Shown here: positions 1 through 14,269 of the stretch, one piece after another
How the letters are laid out: every line of letters starts with the position of its first letter
How positions within the stretch are numbered: position 1 is the first letter of the stretch
NCBI GenBank assembly: GCA_008933995.1
Contig: WARS01000033.1
Coordinates: 8,632,287 to 8,696,286, forward strand
Direction: 5' to 3'
Source of the DNA: Datnioides undecimradiatus
Lineage: Eukaryota > Chordata > Actinopteri > Lobotiformes > Datnioididae
Length of the DNA: 64,000 nt
Notes under the pieces: model-generated
The model's database searches: none
What the model was told of the DNA's origin: nothing
What the model saw: the letters and a program-made list of their open reading frames with translations, nothing else
Position numbers and translations under genes: made by a program

Positions 1-1553
1 TGAGAGCCACTAGGCAGGTTTCAAGGGCTCTCATTACAGACACGTACATGTAAAGCTGTTCACTGCTGCCTGAAGCTGTCTGCAGAAGAACCCTAAATTG
101 AGCGCTGCAGTGAGGATGATGGATAGCCTTGTCGGGGATACAGATGGCTCCTGCAGGGGGTTCGGCTCCCCTTTGGGACGAGTCAGCTGGGCTGAGGACC
201 ACATGTTGACAGCCAGAACCTCTTTGCAGTGTAGCATAAGGCACCACTGAGCCATCTATGACTGCTTGGAGACCGTGTGCATCTCTGAGATGTTGCGCCG
301 GTACCACACGATCAATAAAGCAGCAGAGTGTAACACTAACAGCTCCAACATGCATGTTATCCATTCCTGACTGTGCATAGTCATGTCTGATATGAGACTC
401 CCCTCTGAAAATTATAATCCCAACAAAACCACATCTTCTCTACTGTGCCATGATTAACCTACTGTTATATAACCATAAAATGGATTTTAGCAACAGCAAA
501 TTTGAAAAATAAAACAAAACAAAAACAAAACCCAAAACAATAAGACACATTAACTTTGTAATACTATCTTGCTGAAATAAATGACTCCTAAAATAATTAG
601 TAGTATAATTAACAAAGTATGTATATGCATTTGTACATTTAATTGAAAAACTAATTTAATCACTTAACTCATTTAAACTAGAACAAATTATGATAAAATA
701 AGTTATATGTATAAGCACATATTATGCAAATGGCTGGGCTAACAAAGAAAGAGGGTTATATCAGTTCAAGCTACACTAACAGCACTGTAAGTATGTGTAT
801 GCAAATGACATAAACCAAATCAAAACCCTGAAAACTGATATGCTCCTGACAGACAGACTGCTTTGTTCCTGCTGCCTAAGAGGAACTGATGTACCATGTC
901 AAACCCTAGGAACTTTACTGAATGTGCTGCCACATCCTCGCAGTGTAGGGCAGCCACATATAATAAACTGAGCAAGTGCAGGATATAGCGGTGCCATAGA
1001 AAAGGAAAATCTGCACTGTATGTCACTTTGACAGAGAGCGCAGGAGGGTAGTGGGTGATGGAGTGTACCCGTGTGAGCGAGGGCTCCAGGGTCACATGTC
1101 TTTGTGTCCTGCCCTTTGAATAGGCCTTGCCCTTCTGGTCCTACTGACCCTGGCTCTCCTGTTGGTACAGGTAGAGCTAATCAAAGACTGTGGCATTGGG
1201 TCCATGCAGTCGGCCCTGAATAAAACATGGAGTGAAAAAATTTAATCAAGAGAGGGCATCTGCGGCTGTCTCTGGCTGCTGGTACCAACACTCCAGCTAT
1301 TCTCCACATGTGTCCTCATACTAATGACAAGCCTAAAAGGAGGCATAGGGCAACCTCTTTTCATAATCAAAGTGTTTTTATTCATGACATGTCTATTAAT
1401 TAGTTTGGAATAGTCTGCACCATGTGCTCAGAAGAATTTAAATTGGCTGAAGAGGATTTGCCCTTTCTCTGTTGAGCCAATGATTTCTTGGCAAGTCTTT
1501 ATAACCAGGGAGGGACAAAGAGGAGGGGGTAGAGACGAGGAGATAGAAAGGGT

Positions 1554-1590
1554 TGGTGTGTGTGTGTCTCTCTCTCTCTCTCTCTCTCTT
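1554..1590. repeat. compound (TG)n(TC)n microsatellite
   Basis: About six TG units followed by about eleven TC units. Confidence 0.9.
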
Positions 1591-2010
1591 CTCTGTGAAT
1601 GACTCATAGAGCCTATAAATCACTGGGGGCAGCAAAATTGAAACTGTCAGTGGTGTTTGTCCTGTTACAATGTATCTAGCTAGGTGTGTATATTAGTGAG
1701 AAGAAACAAACGAAGTAACTTTAATTCTTAAAGGGGACACATGAAAAATTCTCATTTTCACTGCTCATGCACATGCATTTGGGTATCTGGGAACCCACAA
1801 ACTGTGAAATAAGACAACCAGTCAGCTGTTTATGGTCTGCCTAGGTACAGAAAACATGATCTGGCTCCTCTTCCTATGTAAATTGCAGGCTCATTACATT
1901 TACATTACATCATAGAGCATACAGCAAATACCTTTGTGAGATGCACCTTTCATTTTGTGGCGGACCCACTTACATTACCTTGAAGAGAGCAGAGGGCTCA
2001 GTGGATAAAG

Positions 2011-2035
2011 TATTTATTTATTTATTTATTTTTTT
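2011..2035. repeat. (ATTT)n microsatellite
   Basis: Repeated TATT/ATTT units running into a T tract. Confidence 0.85.
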
Positions 2036-5000
2036 AGCTATAGCTATAGTCGGCAAAACCCTGTGCCCTGTGCTTACTGCTTTATTTCCAACCTAGGTCA
2101 GTACAACAGGGAATGGAAACAAAACTTTCCCTAAAAGATGGATCAATGCCAAAATGACAATAAATAAATAATAATGTTGCATCATATGCTGCAAGGTCAA
2201 CATCATGTAAGGAACTCATCCATTCGATGAACTTTGTCTTATCAACACTCTATATAACATGACATGAATACAAGAGAATAGGTGTTGATGTTTCTCGAGT
2301 GATTCTTGTTGCTTATTTTATAGAGATTCACAAGAAGCTCATGACTTGCATTGCATCACTGAGGCCACATCACCCCCACCCTCTGTCCAGTTCGTAGCTG
2401 GTCTGCAGTCAGTTTCCGCTGTTTTCCACTTAGGTAATCAGAGGTTGTGGCTATAGGTGAAAATGTGCTTTACATCCATCTGCACTTTGACAACAAACTA
2501 AGTGCTGTACAGCTGCGGCAGTGCAATTGTTAATTTGTTTTGGACTAGAAGGGAACATTTCACCTTCTGTGCCACCAGAGGAACTGTAGGTTTAGACTTT
2601 GAGACCAAAAAGGTTAGCAAGTAGCAGCTCTTCTGATGCAGCAGGGTTATCTGTATGCTTCTCCAGAGGTTATTGTTCACGTAAAAGTGAAAAAAAGAGA
2701 GATTTATTTGCTTTTACTTCAAGTTTTATTATCATCTGTCAGATGAAGTCCCTACAGTATTTTTATTGCTTTTAGTTACATCCAAAAAAAAAAAACCCTT
2801 GCATTAAATATTAAATATTACTGCTCTTGGTGTTTAGGCAAGCACATCTGGACATTTGGCTGTGGTACATCATGTGGCCTGCCAGGCAGACTCACCAGAG
2901 AGATGCTGCCTCACAGTTTTCCATCAAAATTCTCAAACCTCACGTTAGAAGTGTAGTTTTGTTGACCTCCAGTTATAGACTAACTTAATCAGCATGAAAA
3001 GCAAATTGATGAACTCTTTTACCACTACATCATTAATTGCTATTGATAAAATTGATAAAAGTTAATAGGCTAGGATAGGCTGACATTGGCTAGATAACAT
3101 TGGCTTAATGATATAAAATTAACCACTGTGCAGGGTCAATAAAAATACTTTTGTTAAAATCCTAATGAGTATAACGTAGGTAGTCACCAGCTGTTTAAAC
3201 TTGTGTATGTGCACTAGATCTGAGGAAGAGGAAGAGGAGAACCTTACAGATGAGGGCTCATCTGTGGACATTGGAGATCCAGGTTAAGGTTAGGTACGTA
3301 AAGATTAAGCCGGTCCTCACTGTAGAACAGCAGTGCCCACATTTTCGATTCTACGGAAAAGTCAGGCTACTCTTGGAAGCACTCCTGCTGGGAACCTTCA
3401 ACTTTTATAATATCAGGTTACAAATGTTATACAGACTGTGAAGAGAAATTAATATACCCCCCAGGAGCATTACTGGGGGAAAAAAATAATGTATAAAGTG
3501 TGTAACATTTTAGTTCTTATCCCATCTCTTTTTCTGGCCTCCAGTCTTCTGGGCAATGCAATTGTAGATGTTCTCGTATGACACATTTGAAGCTATGTCT
3601 GGATGTACAGAGAGGATTGTAAATACAGATTTTCCTCTTGTGGATTAAGGAGAAGAAAACCTTTTCACCAATAAAAGTATTGGTATATAAATAAATTAAT
3701 AAAATTGTCGGGTTAAGACACCTAAGGCATGAGAGACAACTACATGACAAAGCTTATTGTTAGGATGGCGTAATATCCTTTAAAGACCCGGCACCAGTGG
3801 CTCTCATGTATTATTTCTCTAGCAACTAGCATGACTTGGATAATTAAATGTCTTCGCCCATGGCCTAATCTCTAAACACTGTGTCTCACCTCCACAGATA
3901 AGAAGCTATTAGCGTCCCTTTATGTCTCCTGTCATCAGCTTCCTGAACTTTTGCGACAGCCCAATCTGACACAACAGTGTTTGCTATCTGCTTTTTATAC
4001 AAACTGAGGATCAATACCACTCCACAATTCAAAACCGCAATAATGGAACCTCATATGCAACCTGTCTCTGGCACGGTTAACAAGCAGGCGTGCAGTATTG
4101 ACACTTGTCAAGACATAATCAGCAGTGATGTTTTAGTCATGGTGAAGGATAGAACAGGAGGCAAATTGTTTGCTAATTCTCATTTCACACTCCCAATGTG
4201 AAATCAGCCAGGCACACAGAGCACCGGTTCCTCTACATGCACAATGGTCTGGCTCGCTGCGTAACACCAAATTATCTTTCCCTTGGCTTAATTATTCATT
4301 AGGCAAACATAATTAATTTAAGGAGCTTCTCTCACAGGAAGTGTTTCAAATAAAGGCCAGAAGGACAGCTTTCTGCTTAATCATTAACTGAACACAGAAC
4401 ACAGCCAAGAAACTGCAAGGGTCTGGATGCTTTATTGAATATAATCTCAATCTCTGCCAATAGTTTTTCACTGCGCACTGAGAAGTTGACGCTTTGTGTG
4501 AAAATTCACTGAAACATTTTTATCAGTAGGACTGATGCAGCTAGAAATACCTTCAACTTCAAGCTCTTGAACTGTATTTTAATGTCAGTGTGTGTAATTT
4601 AACTTCCATAACATGAGCGGGGAACAAAACTGCTAACTCCACTTACTCTTGATAACACTGTTTCCCAGCCCTTACTCCCACACATCATTTAGCAGGCCCT
4701 ATTTTGTCTCACCCGTATCTGACAGGGCCATGATGCTTGTGTGACTGAGGGGATGCGAAACCCAGACAGAAGGATTTTCTTCTGCGGTTCTTCTTAGCCA
4801 ATCCGTCTCCCGGCCTACACATTTACCAGAAAACCACCCTAATTACACACACTGAGTACACAGGCACACACGCACAAACTTTGCCCTCTCTTCCCCTCCT
4901 TTATGCTCCTTCCCTTCACTCAATGTTCCCGTCTCGAACGGAAGAATCTCAGAGACGAGGCGGAGGCTTTGATCTATCTTCTCCGTGATTCTGAGCTTTC

Positions 5001-5116
5001 AGATCAAGGGGTGGTTTGTCTTCAAGCTCACCAAATCCTCACACGGCCCGAGACAAAGAGCAAACATACTGAAGTGCCTTTCGAGATCCATTTGCGTAAT
5101 GGCAGCGCCGTGTATG

Positions 5117-5138
5117 CGTGTGTGTGTGTGTGTGTCTG
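5117..5138. repeat. (GT)n microsatellite
   Basis: About nine GT units with one interruption. Confidence 0.85.
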
Positions 5139-7434
5139 TGTTCATGGACTGACCTTTTTCTGATGTAACCCCTTGTGCCACTCCATTCTAACAATAGTAA
5201 CAAACCTACTTTTGCATTATTATTAGCATTATTATTATTATTACACTCTATTATTCAGCCTTGTGTGTCTTTGTTGGAGGACTGAGATTGCCCTTTATCA
5301 CTTTTGCCATTGTCTGTATTCACCATATTTTCAAGTAAAGTTTCTTCGTGGGATTACTCTCTGCAAGCGAACAAACCTCACTCACATTACCATGGAAACA
5401 ACAAGATTTTTTTCCCCAAGGATCTATTAAAACACTTCTATTCTGAGGATCTATTCATGAGTCAATGAAAAGGGTGAATATGACACCTCTGTGCTTCTTC
5501 TGTCGATTTGTCTTTTGGTCAGTAATTTTGGTTTTAAAAGACTGTAAAGCAAGCAGTAACCAAGGAGAGATGATCTCAATAAATCATACGAAAAGGAGAA
5601 AAAAATGTAGTCAACTTACATCTTCTATGTTCAATAGGTCACTTCAAGCAGATAAAAACACCTGAAGATGATTTGTCCTCTGCTCAGAAAAGGCCACGGA
5701 GCTTTCCATGGCCTTGTCGGGTCACTATGCAGTTATATATTTCATATAATCCTTATCTGAACAGATAACAGCTGGAAATGTTCAAATACTGATATGAAGA
5801 TATTTATCAAGAACAGGTCAGATTATAATTCATGGTCAGCTTTTTACAGAAATTTACTTTTTTTTTTGTTTTCCCCTAACGACGAAAGTGGTATGTGTTT
5901 TAAAAATGCTGATCGCATTGCCACACATGCTGGGTGCATGTAACTTCTCCTGCTTCCTTCTAACCGGGTAATATACCTTGTAAACACCAGCTCTTCCGGT
6001 ATGCGTAGTGTACCTTGGTCTAGTTTTGCTGAGAATCAGATCCTGTGACGGGCATTAAGAACAACTACGCAGAACTAGCCTCTCGATGATGTTTACATTA
6101 TCTTATATGAGCCATATAAAGACGTGAATATTAAACTGAAAGTGGTACACAACCAGTTAATGACTTATTATTGTATGTTTAATGTAAAATTGTTTCTTGT
6201 CCAGATAATGATTGAACATTGTTGTTGTGTCTTATAATTTTTGTTTTTATAAACCCATGAAACTTTTAAAATCTTGTTGCCCTGTGCTGTCAAATAAAAA
6301 TCCCCTTATCTATGCTTTCATTTACAGTTGACTGCAGTAAATATGAAAAAGTCTGTAGTTAACTTTTTAGGAGGCACAGCGTACACACACTAATGGCCAG
6401 GGATCCTGAGACAGAGAGTGCACATTCAGACAATAAAACGAAGGGCTGCAGTATAGAACGACTCCAAAATCACAGCAGACATTTAATCCAATTTCCTTGG
6501 CAGCTGGAGCTTTGTAAAGATCAAATAGTGGTTTGTCCCCTATAAAAGCCATAGGGGTGGCTATATGCCGTCCAAACAGGCAATCCCAAAACACCAGAAT
6601 TGATCAACAATCCAACAAGAGAAAAACAGATTCAAAGGAAATCTATTGGAGCCAAAAGGACAAAAGGTGATATCAGCATGCCCAAGTGAAAACAGGGTCG
6701 ACAGTGAGGAATGAAGCAGTCTTCACTTTTTAAGTTAACTTGTGTATTTTTCTCTTTCTCGCCCTGTCCTTTGATTATTTGTTTCGCTTGTTTGTGGTGT
6801 TTTTGGGATAAAAAAAAACTCCCAGATATCTTGTCTGGAATAATTATTCTGGCTTGGATGAAAGGAAGGATGAAAAAATCAAAGACATGGACTTTAAATC
6901 AAACGTCTGATAGAGCTCCCTGAAAGTAAAACAATGCCTTATCTCATTTTTTTGTACTCAGTCCATGCTGCTAAAGCATTAAATATGCTATAGGCTAACT
7001 TTCGCTACTTAAACTATGTCACTGAGCGCTTCCTCCTCCCGCCCGTCTCGCATTACCTTTCATCACTACCTCAAATGTGCATCCACAAGCAGAGCCGGAG
7101 CTCCTGGAGGGGGGCCAGGGAGCGTCCCTACAGCCTCCCAGCAGAAACAGCTTTGTCAAACTCAGTTAGCCGCCTCCGAGGGGAAACACCTCTTTCCACA
7201 GTAATACTCCAACTACTCACATCATGCCCCTTCCTCTCCCGCAGCCACCTCATCAATCCACACAGCAACAAAGGTAAACAGCCTCGCACCTTCCAAACGG
7301 AGGCCCGTGCTGCTTTGTTGACACAGAGTATGTGCAAACTGCCTGCACAGAGGGTGAGCGACTCACAGGACAGACTGAGCTTCATTTACAGAAGGTAATT
7401 GCGCTGGAGCCAAGTGGTGCACTTTTGTGATGAG

Positions 7435-7454
7435 ATTTTTTTTTTTTTTTTTTT
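7435..7454. repeat. poly(T) tract
   Basis: About 19 consecutive T. Confidence 0.85.
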
Positions 7455-8751
7455 CAGCTTTGCTCGAACCTTGTCTAGATTTGTTTACTCTCCGGATGGA
7501 ACTACGTTGACAGGGACACACAATAAGTTCAGATAAACACAAACATGTCAGCTTGAAGCAGGAACGGTCACTGACATTGACAGGCTATTTACCGACTGTC
7601 CTCCTTATTGTACCACACCTGGGCATGAAATAACATGACACATGACACACGATCTGGTCAGGATCCCTTAAAATGCTCTGAATGAGAACACTGATATATT
7701 AGTATTTTCACTGTTACACTTTTGGGCCCTGTTGGATCCTGTATGTGCTGATGGATTTGTTAAGCCGCGGTAGATAAAAGCATAAAACAAATGGTGTATC
7801 TAATGTTTACCTAATATGAAAAGAAGGGGAGAAGATTCCCCACCACTTTGCTTTCATTTCTTTCCCTGTCTCTGTATCTGTGCACTCACTTTTGCGCCCT
7901 CCTTGTCAAATTGTTTATAACCTGCTACCTTAGTCGAGCCGAGGCACGATTCTTGCCGTGAAAACACAGGATACACCCACACAACTGTGATCTCATTGAG
8001 GATGTTTGACTCCTCTCAATGTGAAATCTGCAACTTTCATGCGACGCACATGTTCTTCGGCCTTGCTCTGAAATCAGCGTGGGGAAAAATCAGAAAGGCT
8101 TTTCTGAAAACAACTGATGCCGAAGAAATCACTGTCACCCCGTGTGCAGAGATAATAAGAGACAGACACTGTGCACTGAAGACTGTAACCCAGTCATTAT
8201 TTCAACAGCTGCCCTCGTGCGACGCAAATTCAGTTTTACCCATTTTGTCCTGATGAAAAACACAGGATGCAGCTGAATATTTCATACACAATACGGCGAC
8301 AGAAATGGAGAAAACTCAAGAAGCATGAAAGCAGTTGGTAGCAGCATGGACACTTGCTCAAAAAAAAAAAAAAAAATAGCTCCAGATGATCTCTCGCAGA
8401 ACATTTTCTCCCTTTCCCATGGCTGGTCGCTGATAAACATCTGTGGTTTTTTTGTTCCTGGAGACTCCAGACTCCACTAAAAGAAACCAGAAGATGTGTT
8501 TATGATGCTGCTCATGTTGATAGTGCAAGGAATAAAACACAGGAGGCCAGCTTACAGCTCATCTGCTAAAAAGGATAAATCAGAAGCCTTTTCTTTGATT
8601 CGTTACAGACTGAAAACCAGTAATGATTGCGGTGTACACAGTATTAAGGCCAGACACATGAAGTTTCTCAGGCCAAGGGAATTGTGCTATTTAAGTCGCA
8701 TCTATTATTCTAAATATATAGAGATCGTCAGTTCTTTGAAACTGGTGCATT

Positions 8752-8835
8752 TCAGGGCAGCACAGCGCGGCACAGTGGTTACCATTGTTGCCTCACAGCA
8801 AGTCAGATCTGGGTTTGTTTCTCTTTGAAGACTCT
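8752..8835 (+). repeat. degenerate fragment of a common fish repeat (GGCACAGTGGTTA...CTCACAGCAAG)
   Basis: Reads GGCACAGTGGTTACCATTGT then TGCCTCACAGCAAG and TCTGGGTTTG, followed by CTTTGAAGACT. This matches the start of a repeat seen in thousands of copies in fish genomes. It is truncated and decayed. Confidence 0.6.
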
Positions 8836-9171
8836 GCCCTTGAGTTGGAATAGATTGAGACATGCTCTTGTAAAGGGGACTGACCCAAAGTAACAGTGTC
8901 CACTTCACGTGAACCAGAGTTAGTTTATTGTTGTCTTAAGAGAAATGGATAAATGCCAAATCGAGGTACACGATTAAACACAGTTTTGGGTAAAACATTA
9001 CTTGCTTTACTTCACTTCTATAAATCAGTGATTTGCCCGTCATCAGTTACCTTGGACACAATTATCACCATCGAGGCTGTTGTTGTATGTTTAAACGTAT
9101 TCACAGTGGAGGGAATAACTGATACTTAAAACTGGTCGCAATGCAAAACATGTAATGGATTGAGTGTGATT

Positions 9172-9530
9172 TCTCTGTTTTTGGTTATTTCCTGTTTTAT
9201 TTTGCAGTGTGTTCTTCCCTCCTGTCTCTGCATACTCTCTTCCTGTGGTCTGATCATTAGTTTCACCTGTGTCTTGATGTGTGCGTGAGTCTATATATTG
9301 TTTGCCAGTCCCTTTGTGGCTTCTTAGGCCGACATGTGTTTCCTACTTTTCTTTGTGGTTTTGTTTCTTTGAATTTAGTTTGGATTTTTTGACATTTTTT
9401 TCTGGCAACCTTGACCCTGTATAGATTTTTTGTTGTCATGACTTAAACAGTTTTGAACTGAGCTCCTAGTCTGCATTTGGGTCCAACTCCAACTCCTAGT
9501 CTCTCCCTGCTTCAGTTGTGACACAAGTGA
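9172..9530 (+). repeat. dispersed repeat, copy A
   Basis: Shares ordered blocks with copy B at 61.6 kb: TTCCTGTTTTATTTTG near its start, GTCTATATATTGTTTG (9289-9304), TTTTGAACTG and TCTGCATTTGGGTCC (9470-9484). Block spacing is similar but not identical (181 versus 196 bp between the last two anchors), so these are old diverged copies. There is no coding capacity. It resembles a repeat common in fish genomes; the class is not determined. Confidence 0.7.
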
Positions 9531-11787
9531 CTTTATAGTTCGGGCTTAGTGTTTGTTTAATGTATTGGAAAGTAAATTTCCAATTTATTTGCTTATCTGT
9601 TTTATTGCAAAGAGTTGGATGTGAAGATCCAAACCCCCTCGTAGGTTTATAAGCCGAACAGGGATAATTTAGCTTGGCATGAACAGGGCCTACTTGTGTA
9701 TAGTGTAAGCAAACAAGATACTATGTCAAATAGGGAGTTTTTAGAGGCGCCATTTGGTGTTTTTCTTTTTTGACAGAGCTGGGCTTGGTGTTGGCCCAGT
9801 CTTGATGTTAAAATAAGCTAACTAGTAGCTGAAGTAGTAGCAATCGTATGAACTCTCACAGGAACTTGAATTTTTTTGTCCCAATTTCTCAATATTTTGC
9901 ACTATTCCAGCAAGGTTAGAGTTAAATAGTGTTACGAGGGGTGTCTGGGTAAGCAGACAAAGACTATGGTGGTGAGGGATAGATTTAGTGCGAATTAACG
10001 AAGGCAACAGTTTTGCAGCAAACATTCTGCCTTGTACGAGAAACACAGGTGTTGTTAATAACATCCACAGTGGCTCTGTTCGAGTGTCCCAGTAAGCCAT
10101 GACACTGTGACAGTGAGCTGCCATGCTCAATGGCAGAACCTTGAAACCGGAGCAGCTAAATGGAATTTAGCCATTATTAATGTTAATTACACCTGTGCTG
10201 ACATGTAAAAAAAAAAAAAAAAAATAAGGGAACATTCCTCCAGGTGTCGTCACTGTGTTCCCCTGTCCTGTTCACCAGCGGCTCATGCCCTCATCAGCCT
10301 CTGCAACGTGCTGCCTGCCTGCCTGCCTCCCCAGCTGCACCTCATTACAGCCCGTTTTTGTCAGATCACCTTAGTTTTCCCACTTCCCTTGTCTGTTTTT
10401 GTCTACTCGTCTGTCTACCTGTTTATATCCTGTTGTAACCGTTTGACTACCTGTGAATTTATGTTTTGGTTTTTTTAACAGCAAAGTTTCTGTCACATCA
10501 AGTTCAGTACTCTCAGTCTCCTGCTTGGTGCCTGCAAAATTGGGTTAAAACATGTGACGACTGCCCCCCCCCCCACACTTTGTTGAAGATGTTTTTTTTT
10601 TATTATTCTTTAAATGTAGGTGATGCAAGATGCAGTTGTGATTCCACAAAGCAGCCCAGAGACTTCACCCTCTAGGCCTGATCCTACAAATGCTTACATC
10701 ATTTACACTGAATCATGTATGAAGCGAAACGCAATAACGCAACATGAAATTGGTTCACTGCGTTCACGCGTGCATCCAGATTGAGCAAATTCATCGTTTT
10801 TGGTGGCTGTGGCGGCGCTCAGATTCCTTGTTGACATCTCTTATTCAAATAAACCACTGCACTTGTACGACAGCACCCACAAGGCTGGTTGGCATTCTTT
10901 GGTGCAAGGATTACATCCCTAAGGAGCTGAAATGTATAGGCAGGGAAGGTAAATGGATACCATAATCTGATTATGGCAATAGTGTTGCAACTGCATCATC
11001 TCCAGTCTATTGTTAGATTAAGGTGTTTATATGGATAAAATGTATTTAACATATCTAGCTGTAATGTTACTTTTGTTATGAGTATAATTGTATTAACAAG
11101 GTTACAGATTAGGATTGCATGACTTTAATTTTCTCCAAATTTACTGTTGTTGTTCTCATGTTTCCATCAAGGAAGGATCTCTAACATTGTATTCTCAGGA
11201 GATCCCCCACAGTGATTGGGAATTACATGAATCAATATTCCCACCAATCCTCTTCTTATTCAGTGCTTGCTTCCACCATGTACTGTGCATACCATGTAAA
11301 AGGCCTTGTCCAGTCTTTGGCAAGGATCATCCCCTACTGTCAGCGTTCCTTTTCTCTGTTTGCCCTTATAATTCAGATTTAATCCTTCGAAGCACACACA
11401 GCCAGCCAGGCTTCGCAGTCTGAAAACATGCCCCTCCCCCAAGCTGCAGAGCAATGTTTAAGAACTGGTTTCTGGGTTAAACGAGAAGTCAAATCAGATT
11501 TTCTCTTTTTTTTTTATTTGTCAATATATTTTGGATTGAGACAGTGATAAGTGATTTTAATCAATTACCAGAGGATAGAAGGAGGTTGAGAGTTGAGCAG
11601 TGATCATTTGCTAAAAGGACTAATTACAGATATCAGTGAATTACGATGCTTGAGTAGTAATCTGTTTAAACCATTTAAACATATCTAATGCCCTATTTAG
11701 GCCTATGGACTTCGGCAAATCAGTCCAAAACAAGCCAAAGGCAACCAGAAAGTGTGGTTTAACAACAGACAATAAACACACACAACA

Positions 11788-11790
<3 letters not shown>

Positions 11791-11830
<40 letters not shown>
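11791..11830. repeat. (CA)20 microsatellite
   Basis: Forty bases of uninterrupted CA. It produces spurious open frames on both strands. Confidence 0.95.
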
Positions 11831-11831
<1 letters not shown>

Positions 11832-11934
11832 CAGACATCTGTTTCCAGGCGATCCTATTGACTTTACAGTTAAAGCCAGATGACAAATACCAATCAGAAC
11901 CATGAGCAGTTAAATAAAAAGCACTGGAGAATGG

Positions 11935-12125
11935 TGATGGTGGTTTAATGATAATCCATCCAATAGTTGTCAATGCATTTCACTCGAAGCCACAAATGTG
12001 AGCCTCATGGTGATGCTGGAGAAAAAAAAAAAGAGGGCACATCAGCAGGTTCCCTCTGGGGACCATGAATCTCTGCACTAAATGTCATGGAGATCCATTT
12101 AACAGTTGTTGAGATATTTCAGACG
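11935..12125 (+). repeat. fragment of the same dispersed repeat family as 38.3-39.0 kb
   Basis: Shares CATCCAATAGTTGT, AGCCACAAATGTGAGCCTCA, CTCTGGGGACCATGAAT and GTTGTTGAGATATTTCAG blocks, in the expected order, with the element at 38.3-39.0 kb or the family as I know it. Same (plus) orientation, about 190 bp long. Confidence 0.65.
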
Positions 12126-14269
12126 TCAGCTTGTATTAATCTTACAAGCTGCAATATGAAAAGAGAAGGAACACAAACAGATATTAAGCAATGAGGTTGC
12201 TTTCGGTCCCTGTCAAAGGCTTTCAGTCTTCTTCCTCCATTAATAAGAAGCTACCAAATATCACTTCACCATCTATTTCACATACTGCCTCAAAGAAATG
12301 TCAGAAATGCACAGACCAGCTTTTACCACTAAAAGCTATAGTCCAGCAATCAATGACGTGGTCTCACAGAGCTCCAGCTGTTCCCTGCTAAGTAATCCAT
12401 TCTTAAGGGCGAGTATTCTTTTGTAAAGGCTCCTCGCTGCTTTGACAGATGAGAACGGCCACAATGAGCTGGCTCTCCATCACCAGGAGAGAAGCGGAGG
12501 CAGAGGATTGCATTATAACTGACAGACAATGGCCTGACCACCCGCCAGTTGCTTGAACTGACAATGTTCGATATTTTGAAGATGGCGGTCGATGTTAGAA
12601 CCTTTAAATTATACACAAGGTCCTCTGGGACACCGCTTCAATACGTCTCACTACAGAGAACAAGCTCACGGTCACATCGCGGCCCCTTCGCCCTGCTTCT
12701 GTATTGTCTGGACTGAAGACGTCGGCCGTACAAAATGCTTGGAAATGGATGAATGACTGTGATGCTTTGCTTCATTTTTAGCCATAGGTTTAAACTCACT
12801 TCAGTCGGGTGTTATTTCCATGGTTTTGGTGATCTAATGATCAGAATGTCATGTATGCAAGACTTGTACTTCAAATTGTCTGTGAATAACATGAATAATG
12901 GAAGCAGTGTGGAGTGAAAAGCAGAAAAGCTGCAGCTATACAGTAAATGCAATGACTTTCCCCAGCGTCCTACACACTTTCTTTCCTTGCGTTTGTCTTT
13001 GACTATTTTCAATTACTCGTGGAGCTACTATCCCCTTCCTTGATCTATCCACAACATTGTTATCTTTCTCTGCTACTTATAATATGTTTACTCATCCTGA
13101 TGAATTCAATTACATCTTTTCAGAGGAAATTACTGTGGGGGTGGCTCAGCCTGCCAGAGGTCAGCACTAACTGTGAATACTAAAACTACTCCTCCAAACA
13201 CATTACACAGCCTATTACCTGCTGCTTTTCACACAGCACTCTCCAACCCTACATAAGCCTTTTCCACTGCCACAGATGAAATGCTTTCTAGATGGGATGT
13301 GGCGTGGAGAAGAGGGGAAGAGAGCCGGAGCTGTCCCCAGGCCTAATCGTTTCAGAGAGCCATCCCCACTGCAGCCTCAGAACACGCCAGTCCTGATTAG
13401 GGAGGTGTGTACATGGCCAGGCAGAGCGTGAAAGGTGTGGAAAGGAGGCTTGGCCTCGGGGAAGCTAACCATGCAGACTCTCTTTTTTTCAGTGGATCGA
13501 TAAGGCGCAAGGCCAAAGGCAAAGCAGGTAGGAGTAAACCGGCGACGTACTGCCTTGACAAAGTGGTAGACATCGCTTCATTTAGGGTTTTGCTAGAGGG
13601 GTATTCTTCACTTGGAATAATTTAAATGTCTGTGGCCCCACCCGATTTGGTGAGCCACAGTTTCTGAGTCCATTGCCTTCCTTGCTGGAAGTCCTGCCCC
13701 CAGTCGTCTACCTTGAGTCGGGAGATTTCTCTGGGCTCGGCTCTGAGTACCACCTTCCAATCCAGAGGAAATTTCTCTCCTTGGTGAGGATACATGTTGA
13801 CAATTTCATTGTAAACCTGTTACTTTAAATCTCTGTGGAGATGATTGTGTTGAGACAAAACACAGGCTGTTGGAGAAACCTCTCACATAATTATCTAAAC
13901 GCAATAACCCATTTCAGGTCTATCCAGACTGTCAAACAGATGAAACAAACGGGATGGGAAATGCTGTCAGGGAAAAGGCTAGTTTCAGGGGTTTTTCTCT
14001 GGATTGTTGGGTTGTTGGGGGTTTTTTTTTTAATGTTTTGCTGCACTGTTATTTTTACTCACCATTTATGCCCCCACAAGTAAAGTAAAGCTTCATCATA
14101 CAAAACTAACAAGTAGCTGCAGAGCTCTAACAGAAAACTTCACATTAAGTCATAACATTCGGAGCTCAGATTATATCCACATGCTAAAGACTATACATAT
14201 AGAGTAGAAGCTAAGCTGCCTGATAATACGGTGGTATATTATATAACTGTGTTGCTCATTTAAGATCAG

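Noticed and set aside
34..255. 73-codon minus-strand open frame at the window edge as a possible second exon of the sez6-like gene
   Set aside because: The translation does not resemble the Sez6 N-terminal Ser/Thr/Pro-rich region or a CUB/Sushi domain, and it has no convincing acceptor.
7245..7273. 29-bp exon-like segment (CTCTCCCGCAG ... GTAAAC) on the plus strand
   Set aside because: Splice-like ends only; very short, with no partner exon or protein signature. Treated as chance.
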